From Daphnia pulex (Eukaryota > Arthropoda > Branchiopoda > Diplostraca > Daphniidae): DNA of 64,000 nt. How positions within the stretch are numbered: position 1 is the stretch's first letter; every line of letters begins with the position of its first letter. The stretch covers positions 7,688,001 through 7,752,000 of the forward strand of contig NC_060023.1 in assembly GCF_021134715.1 (NCBI RefSeq), written 5' to 3'. Below, piece after piece: positions 56,735 through 64,000 of the stretch. The notes under the pieces were generated by a model. It did not search any database. It was not told where the DNA came from and saw nothing but the letters and a program-made list of their open reading frames with translations. A program made the translations under genes and the position numbers.

Positions 56735-59423
56735 TACAGTCCACTCCATAAGTATGGGATCACCCCGCGCCGTCCCATAAGGCGGCGTGTATTTTTATAG
56801 TTGGTTTTTTTGGTGGCAAAAAGTGAAAAAATGACATAAATTCACAAAACTTGGAATTTATGTCATTTTACTTCTTTTGTTTTGTCTGAATTGACTGAAC
56901 AACGGCTTCCAAGTCATCTGAAGGTAACATTGCTTCCATCATAGACTCGGAAACAGGTAGACAAATTGCATATTCCGTTTCCTTGAAAACAATATGTTGG
57001 CTCAAACTTGAATTGTTAAAATTAATTTTCTTGCTCTACCTCAATCCTATCTGCCTTTTCAGTACAGTCATCTTCCGATCCCGAGTCATCGTTTGAAATT
57101 GATCCATCCGTTAAATCAGCCATGATGTCATCTATGTCGTCCACGGAAGAAGAATCGTCTTCTTTCTATTTGAGTAAAATGAAGTTTTTTTTATAGTCGA
57201 CTTGTTTGTTTGAAAAATTTGTACCTTAATCTTTTTGGTTGGCTTTTTAGTACACACAGTAGCCTTCGCCTTCCGCTTAATTGTTTCTCATTTCGGCGAC
57301 CGGAATTTCAAGTCAATGTCCATTTTTCTGGGAGCTTTATTCCCGCTTCTTTTGTCCGCCAGTTTTTTGGCATTCTTCCTGTACCTTGTTGAATTTTTCG
57401 GTCTCTTTGTGGTGGTGTCGCCGATACCTACAGCGATTTGTACCGCCAAGATATGGTAACATGTTGTAGTAGCAGGGCAAGAACACGTTTTCTTTGGGAA
57501 TAAAGTTACAATCCTATTTTCTGCCGTTCCAGTAACGATGAAACATTGTGCTTTTCCGTCAATTCGGATGCCGTCTTTAGAGATAACTTCTGTTGCGCGG
57601 GCGTAGGTTGGTACTTCATCAAAATCCTCGTCGTCGTCAAGCTTTTCAGTCTCACCAGCCACACGTTTAGCGGCACTTACCTGGTTAAGAAATCGGTTTT
57701 ATTAAGATTTATTTAAGATAATTGACGATTTACCTTTGCAGCTTCAACGTTCTTCTTAGCTTCCCTAAGCCTCGCAAAAATTTGCGCTTCCGTTTCCGGA
57801 TTTTCAAGATAAGTAGGGTTAGGGGCATCTTCCACCAAGTTGTAGTTCTTTCGGAATTCTTCTCGAATAGTATATTCCCCTCTTCCGTATCTTCCGCGGA
57901 TGCTTCCATTATGAATGTTTTCGACAAGTTATAAAGCGCTAGGCAAAGCGAGTCGATTGGCCTCTCCTTCCATTCGTTGAAGCGCTTCATGAGGCAGTTA
58001 ATCGATTCCGATGTGTTTGTGGTCATTCTCTTATGTTCATATTTAGCCAGTACCCATCGCCCAGTACGGTCTATTTCCGGTTCGATGCACCTGTAGTAAT
58101 ACTCGGTAAATTCCTGAAATTAAAAAAATAATAAAAGTCGTTTAAGTTCATATTTTACCGTTTAAGAAAATATTACCTTGTGCCACAAAGACGAGTTGGA
58201 AGTAAACTTGTTATGTGCCTTATAGTATTCTAATTCAGTTTCTTGTCCGAACAAATACTCTAAGGCATCAACATACCAAGACTGAATCTTCTGTTCCGTC
58301 ATCTTAAGTTTTTGTAATTTCAACTTCGCGTTAGTAAAAATATGATTCCAGCATCGAAAGGCGGGAACGTCGGGTAGCAAATCTTTCAGCGCATTGACGA
58401 TAGCTTTCTCTTCATCAGATATCAGGAAGATATTGTTGGCCTTGCATAATTCGGGAAGAAACTGCTTTACTTTCTCCCAGAAAAAACGATGGGTTTTGCA
58501 GAACTTTCGTTCATGCACCATTGTGGCGAGAGGAATCACGGGGCATTCATCAAATTCGGCGAAACGTGCGATCAAAACTGTACATAAGCGTCTGTCATGT
58601 TAAACGTAGTATCGACTGTCAAGGCCATGTATGGCAGGTCATTCCTATTCAACAAACCCTTAATCAAGTCCCACAACTCCTTGTTGTACATAAAAATTGC
58701 AACGTCTGGGTAAGACACGATCTCTTGAATAAACTTCGTGTCGTCCGCAATTTCTTGGAGATTTTAGTTCACATCTTGGGTAAGAGCAATTCGACGACGT
58801 TCTGCCTTTTGAAAATTTCTAACTTGTTCCATGTCACGTGGGACGTTTACTAGCTGTTCGAGTAAATTGGTAGATCCCATAAGAAGTTCTTTACGGTACT
58901 CGTTGGAAGGGAAGCCCTGGCTATTCTTAAGTCTTTCCTTAGTCGAGTTATTGGTCGGGACAAAGTTTTCATTTTTTTTCTTTTCCGACTTAGCATTACC
59001 ATGACAATGCGGCTTAGCAAGGGTATAATCGCCAAGGTAAACAAGAAGAACACGATGAGGGATTTCTGGATGGTAAAAGACCTCACGTTTGAAACCAACA
59101 TCAGTAGAGAGGGCCGCCTCAACAATCGAATAAAAAGGTATTTTCTTAATCTTATAATCACGGCCTTCAACTGTGATGGAGTAAACGTACGAACTATTTT
59201 GTCGCCAGTGCCATCCGTCTTGCCTCCAGTCTGAATGAATTTAAGCATCGAATATATATCTTAGTAATCAACAAAGTTAAACTGCACGTACTTCTTTTTG
59301 CTTACACGTAGGATCTGGCTCGAAAACGTAAGAGAAACCACCTTTTGGCTGCATCGCAACTTTAGAAACGGGCTCCATAGAATAAAGGAGATTGAATATC
59401 TCGTTTATGTTAACAGATGACAT
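56735..59423 (-). mobile_element. MULE-type DNA transposon remnant with SWIM zinc finger
   Basis: On the minus strand the frame starts at ATG 59421-59423 (MSSVNINEIFNLLYSMEPVS) and ends at TAA 56868-56870 (QSIQTKQKK). Pieces read DGWHWRQNSSYVYS (WRKY/FLYWCH-like finger), then the transposase core with MALTVDTTFNMTDAY, FLISDEEKAIVNALKD and FRCWNHIF, typical of a Mutator-like RNase H fold. The SWIM finger is CSCPATTTCYHILAVQIAVG. An acidic tail (DDSSSVDDIDDIMADL) closes it. There is an in-frame stop near 58773 and a frame shift near 58585, so this copy is dead. The right limit is taken from the coding start. A CAGTCCACTCCATAAGTATG sequence near 56738 may mark the left end, but I see no matching opposite terminal repeat. 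Confidence 0.75.
56828..56869. repeat. 16-bp perfect hairpin at the 3' end of the MULE gene
   Basis: AAAATGACATAAATTC (56828-56843) and GAATTTATGTCATTTT (56854-56869) are exact reverse complements with a 10-nt loop. The right arm overlaps the TAA of the transposase tail, so the structure lies at the end of the reading frame on the minus strand. Confidence 0.75.
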
Positions 59424-59445
59424 CTTCGTACGATCATTTAAAAGC

Positions 59446-59735
59446 GAATGACTTGATCCCAGCGATAAAACCCATCCTTTCCGCAGGTTTATTCAACAAG
59501 CCCGCTCTATGTTATTCATTTAACTTTCTGCGGTAATTCATTTGAAACTTATTATATTGTACTCTACCTCCTCAATTGTCTACGACTTGCTCCCTTTGTA
59601 ACTATATGAATCCCATCCTTTTCACAAGTTTATATAACTAGCGCGCGCGCTCATGTTATTCATTTGGCTTTCATCGGTATTCTTTATTGTACCCCACCTC
59701 CTAAATTGCCAATGACTTTCTCTCTTTTGCGACGT
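59446..59735. repeat. Diverged tandem duplication of about 130 bp
   Basis: The segment with CCCATCCTTTCCGCAGGTTT, GTTATTCATTT and ACTCTACCTCCTCAATTG (about 59466-59592) is followed by a similar one with CCCATCCTTTTCACAAGTTT, GTTATTCATTT and ACCCCACCTCCTAAATTG (about 59600-59728). It lies just upstream of the MULE coding start and may be part of that element's terminal region. Confidence 0.6.
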
Positions 59736-60028
59736 TGCGGCGACTTTATCAGTTATGCAAATAACTGTTATGCAGTTTATCCTATTATTAGGGCTGTCAT
59801 GCAAGCAGATTCATGCAATGAATTTATGCAGAATACCGTCATGCGTCATGCAGATTACCGACACCCTGACTTCTGGCCACGTCAGCGTGTCGGCAAAGTT
59901 TAACACAGAATTTGTGTTAAACTTACATAATACAACATTTACACTTTACAATTAAGAACAATATTTAACATTTGAACAGATTCCCGTAACAATACATTGA
60001 ATTTTGGCACTATCTATGTAACCCTAGA

Positions 60029-60303
60029 GTGTTCCATTTGCCCCTTTTTTTTTAATTTGTTGTCGGCCTTACGTTTTGGGGTGTAAAATAAGATGAGAAT
60101 CAAGACATTTTTTTTTTAATTCAAAATCTATGGGTCGCGCAACTAAAAAAAGTGCGAAAAATGACTTTTTTTAAATATTTTAATTTTTTTTCTACATCAC
60201 TTTTTAATATTTAATTTCGGCCTTTAGCCAACTTAGAGTTAATACTGAAGTTCATTTACTGTAAAAATTTCAGACAGGTGCGACAATTTTAAGGGGTCGC
60301 GCA
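60029..60303. repeat. Left terminal inverted repeat
   Basis: Includes TTGTTGTCGGCCTTACGTTT, TTCGGCCTTTAGCCAACTTA and ACAGGTGCGACAATT, each found as its reverse complement in the right repeat. Differences are mainly in T-tract lengths plus scattered substitutions. Confidence 0.9.
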
Positions 60304-60665
60304 GTGGCATATAATGTAATTTGGCAACGGCTTAGTTAATTTTGGAGGGAAAATTTTGGAGGGAAACGCACTTGTCATTAGTTTGGGCTAGTCGCTGGTC
60401 TGGGCTAGTCGCTGGTGCTTTTTTCCCTCCCACGCACCATACTTTCGTGTCTTTGTTTCCCTCGTATTACAAGAATGACAATTCTAAGATCATCCGTAAA
60501 AGAAGATTCCCTAGTTGGATGTGGCTCAGACGTGAGTTTAGGTGTAGGTAATAAGTTACCATTGAACTTGTCAGTTTTGAAAAGATATGTTTATTTAAGG
60601 CAGAAAAAGGTCTCCAAGTCTGTACGGGAGCTATTTCAAGTGATATTAGTCGAATTTAAAGTAAT

Positions 60666-62823
60666 ATGGGAGAAAGCAGCACTTCCACTGAAAAACGACA
60701 AAAAAACCTTGATTATCTAGTCAAACTGTACGACTATTGGGTATCAGTTAAAAAACTTCTGTTGCTACAAAGACGAAAGCTACCTTTCCTTCTCGTGCCC
60801 GAAGTCATGAAGCATTTTTGTCTCATCTCCAACAATTGTGTGATTTGTCTGCTAACGACTGTTACGAACAGCTACGATCATCACGTACTGCTTATTGGAA
60901 AGAGGATTGGGAATTTTTGCTAAATCAACGCAAATACCCACAAATCAGTTACATTGGTGCCCCAGACTATCGAGCCATGAAAACTGCAGCCAAAAAACGA
61001 ACCAGAGAAGAAAGTCCACCGTCAAATAAGAAGTCGTTAACTGATGAAGAAATAAAAATACACCTGGCGATCGAAAGTGAAAGTGAATCCAGTACGGATG
61101 AAGATGGCTTCGAACTTAATCGTTCTCATCGATCAATAACGCCAACAACAGTCACTTAGAAAGTTCCTTCTCGTAAACTTACTGCAGCTACAGCCCAAGT
61201 TGCCGATAGAGGCCAACTGAGCACAAGAGATCTTTTAGCTTTGCAAAGCAAAATTATTTTCCACTGGTGGAGCAAGCGTCAATCAATTTTCCATTTCAAC
61301 ATCCACAGTATGGCGCCATCGCAGCAAAGCAAGAGGTGATCTTGCTGAAAAACTAAAAGCGGATTTTGAAAAACCGGAATTCATTGTTGCTCACTGGGAT
61401 TCAAAAGTTCTCACTTATTTAAGTGGAAAAAACTGTGATCACATTGCAATTTTGGTGAGCGGATTTCCCTTAGAACGTCCAAAACTTCTGGGTATTCCTA
61501 TTATTACTTCATCGACAGGTGTAGCTCAAAAAAACGCAGTGGTCAGTATTAACATAAAGGGCTATATGCGGTGATTGCAAGTCGTCTATCTTTATTTTTT
61601 TTTTTTTTTTTTAAGATTAAGCTTTTGTCTGATTGGGACCTTCTTGGACGACTTGTTGGCCAAGTTTTTGACACCACCGCTAGCAATTCTGGAATTAATG
61701 CTGGTTGTTGTGCGCTCATAGAAAAATAAATCCTTCGTCCTATTTTATTGTTGGCTTGCCGCCATCACATGTTTGAACTTCATATTCGTCACGTTTGGGA
61801 GGCAGTATCAAACAAACCAGACCGCCCAGTGGAGCCTCTTCTAAAAAGATTTCAAAGTGAATGGGACCTTTTGGATAAAACTACCGATGATCTTAATTTG
61901 TACGAATGGGCAAGCAAGTCATCCGCACTTTATTTCTTTGCAGCTGAAGTGCTTGAATGGGGAGAAAAATGCCTTGAAGCTGCAACCTTCCCCAGAGAAG
62001 ATTACAGATAATTATTGGAACTCACCGTTGTATATTTAGGAGGTTCTACTAAAAGAAAATTCTTCCTTCGGAAACCGGGCGCTCATCACCGTGCAAGATT
62101 CATGCATAATGAAATCTATTTCTTAAAAATGGAACTTATGGCGGAACGATTCAATTTGTCACAAGATGAACGCCGACAAGTTCACGCAATGGCAAGATAC
62201 GTGGCCCTCTTCCACAGTAAAGCTTTTTTGACTTCGAGAATTGCAACGACTGCCCCGATAAATGACCTGAAATATTTGTCAGCAATATATCTATATCGGC
62301 AAGAAGTAAATGAGGAACCAGGACAAGCAGCTATAAATTCTTGTCAACGACACCTATGGTATCTCACCCAAGAACTAGTGGTTTTGGCATTGTTCGACGA
62401 AAAGCATTCTAGTCTGTTTCGTTCGGTTTTGGCAATGAAGCTGTTCAACACCAACCGACCCAAAACTTCTCCCCCGGAAAACCTATCTTTCCTGTTATTA
62501 CAGAGAACGTTCCTTTCCTTCTTGATCTCATTGGTGAACGATCATGGCTTCTCTTTGACCTGCTGCAATTAAAGGGATCTCAACATTGGATGCAACTTCA
62601 GCCAAAGTATTGGAATTTAATGGAAGATTACAGAAAAGCAAGAGACTTCGTATCTACCCTGGAGGTTGTAAATGACTCTGCGGAAAGGGGGATAAAGTTA
62701 ATAACAAACTTCAATGACATGGTTCAAAAAGAAGAACAACTGCAATTTTTATTTCAAGTGGTGGAAGATCATCGACAGCGTATTTCGTTTGGCGGGAAGA
62801 AGGCGACTTTGGATGCAGTTTAA
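60666..62823 (+). pseudogene. Decayed transposase of the TIR element
   Basis: The N-terminal part reads TEKRQKNLDYLVKLYDYWV and later YWKEDWEFLLNQRKYPQISY and YIGAPDYRAMKTAAKKRT with an acidic Ser-rich linker. The core has IVAHWDSKVLTYL, GRLVGQVFDTTASNSGINAG, ACRHHMFELHIRHVWEAV and, near the end, EVVNDSAERGIKLI. The spaced Asp, Asp, His-His and Glu-containing motifs fit an RNase H-fold DDE/D transposase. The frame is broken by stops (for example after ALIEK near 61728 and after PREDYR near 62009) and by shifts in the first half, so the copy cannot make the full protein. Confidence 0.75.
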
Positions 62824-62861
62824 ATTTCACAGCAGATTTTCTCGTTAAGTACAATTGCCGA

Positions 62862-63134
62862 ATTGTGCGACCCGAATTGTCGCACCTGTCTGAAATTTTT
62901 ACAGTAAATGAACTTCAGTATTATCTCTAAGTTGGCTAAAGGCCGAAATTAAATATTAAAAAGTGATGTAGAAAAAAAAAATTAAAATATTTAAAAAAAG
63001 TCATTTTTCGCACTTTTTTTAGTTGCGCGACCCCTAGATTTTGAATTTAAAAAAAAATTTCTTGATTCTCATCTTATTTTACACCCCAAAACGTAAGGCC
63101 GACAACAAATTTGAAAAAGGGGCAAATGAAACAC
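62862..63134. repeat. Right terminal inverted repeat
   Basis: Reverse complement of the left repeat, beginning near GTGCGACCCGAATTGTCGCA and ending AAATGAAACAC at 63134. Confidence 0.9.
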
Positions 63135-63186
63135 CCTTATTTAACCCCCAAAAAGGAAAACGATTCAATTTTAGAATACAACATAA

Positions 63187-64000
63187 CTAGTGTTTGTGAT
63201 GCAAAACCATATACTTGAGTAACATAGGTAAAGATTCAAAGGGGAGCTTATGCCTTCGAATAGCTTGAGCAGCTAAACAAGATAACGGACGAACACCTGT
63301 CAAGAAGTTGCCGACCAACTGGCATAATTGGGCATTTGGATACATCAGAAGGAGTTCAGAAGAATAAAGACACTCCAATGCTAATTGGCCACGGAGATTG
63401 ACTTGATCTTCATGGAATCCTCCATCCAAGATGATTCGAACGAGTGCAATGAAGTATTCTGCCTAAGTAGAATAATAAGGTTGACTCCAAAAAGCAAGCC
63501 TCGAAAGTTCTTTGTTAGCCAGAAAAAGCCAGTCAGAAAAGAAAAAGCCAGAACAAAGCCAGAATATGAAGAGGGCTGCGATGGTGTGTATCGACAGCGT
63601 TGGGATTCGCTCCCGCTTCCAGCAACAACTTGATCAACTTGAACTGGCTAGTTTTTCCTTCGTAAGACGTGCATATTTCTAGCAAGAGGTTGGGCCTTTG
63701 ATTGATCCACCCATAGTTGACGAGATAGTCTCTTAGCTTACTCCTCAATTTGCAGCTCTCATTCTCCGATTTCATAAGTGACACCAGAAGTTCCAGAATA
63801 ATAAGAATCAGTTTGGAAATGTCTTTGAGCTTCACGACTTTGGATTTGATCTTCAAATCTTAATTGGTTTTAGATTGTCGATTTGGAGCATGGTCGCGAA
63901 CTTTAACCTGGTATGCGAAGGAGAACTCCAGGGATGTCATAAAGTGATTGAATGTCATTACCGTATCTCGTTCGGTTGAATCTAATTGATTCCGCTGTGG
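63187..64000 (-). CDS. FEM1-like ankyrin-repeat protein, 3' part only
   Basis: FEM1 proteins are substrate receptors of CUL2 E3 ligases, with ankyrin repeats and a C-terminal VHL box. The gene is on the minus strand and its 5' part lies beyond 64000. One exon (to about 63858) reads GWINQRPNLLLEICTSYEGK, then an ankyrin unit (LIKLLLEAGANPNAVDTHHR, SPLHILA). The last exon (about 63467 to the TAG at 63187-63189) reads FIALVRIILDGGFHEDQVNL, RGQLALECL and the VHL-box-like LSCLAAQAIRRHKLPFESLP. The donor of the intron between them is not a clear GT, so that join is uncertain. A relationship to FEM1 fits the end best; another ankyrin receptor is possible. Confidence 0.7.

Larger units (their letters stand above)
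60029..63134 (+). mobile_element. 3.1-kb DNA transposon with ~273-bp terminal inverted repeats
   Basis: The two ends are long inverted copies of each other (60029-60303 and 62862-63134), and a transposase-like gene lies between them. Outer ends are GTGTTCCATTTGCCCC on the left and GGGGCAAATGAAACAC on the right. The flanks (CCCTAGA on the left, CCTTATTT on the right) show no certain target duplication. The long, still alignable inverted repeats point to a moderately young insertion whose gene has since decayed. The encoded protein has an RNase H-like arrangement, but I cannot name the superfamily. Confidence 0.85.

Overview
The window looks like a piece of a crustacean nuclear genome, most likely a water flea (Daphnia or a close relative). 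Genes are dense and split by many short AT-rich introns with GT..AG ends. The proteins are clearly arthropod or animal, paralogs lie in local clusters, and intergenic DNA is AT-rich with scattered transposon debris. This is inference from gene content and style; there is no rRNA or mitochondrial marker to fix the species.

Layout. 1-3.1 kb holds no gene I can support. 3.9-4.7 kb is a decayed 3' fragment of the proteasome subunit PSMD1/Rpn2. 5.7-10.0 kb carries an arrestin and a secreted orphan, both on the minus strand. 10.5-18.3 kb is the most distinctive part: a complete p62/sequestosome-1 gene (PB1, ZZ, LIR-like motif, UBA) followed by three small PB1-domain genes. Two further PB1+ZZ genes lie at 28.7-30.8 kb. 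Between the two groups are the SPIN90/NCKIPSD homolog (19.6-21.4 kb) and a four-pass membrane protein (21.6-24.6 kb).

33.0-49.0 kb is ordinary host gene space: a WSCD-type sulfotransferase, a TP53I13/DUF3105-like membrane or secreted protein, Su(var)3-9/SUV39H histone methyltransferase, importin-9, a small unknown protein, the NAD-isocitrate dehydrogenase gamma subunit, and a LAP2/thymopoietin-like LEM protein. Two head-to-head pairs (36.6-37.2 kb and 44.8-45.3 kb) probably share promoters.

49-63.1 kb is repeat-rich and gene-poor. It holds one orphan ORF, near-perfect palindromes, a satellite array of about 192-bp units, a tRNA-like SINE or pseudo-tRNA piece, a MULE-type transposon remnant with a SWIM finger, and a 3.1-kb DNA transposon with about 273-bp terminal inverted repeats. 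The last 0.8 kb is the 3' end of a FEM1-like ankyrin gene that runs off the window.

The main discovery candidate is the p62-derived family. Five paralogs share p62's PB1 intron position (phase 1), but all lack the UBA. Two have a PB1 with both basic and acidic faces. Three have lost the paired arginines of the basic face, so they could cap rather than extend p62-type filaments. One of those three also carries LIR-like and SUMO-interaction-like motifs. All exon joins were worked out by hand from splice consensus and frame; none has been checked against transcripts or database searches.
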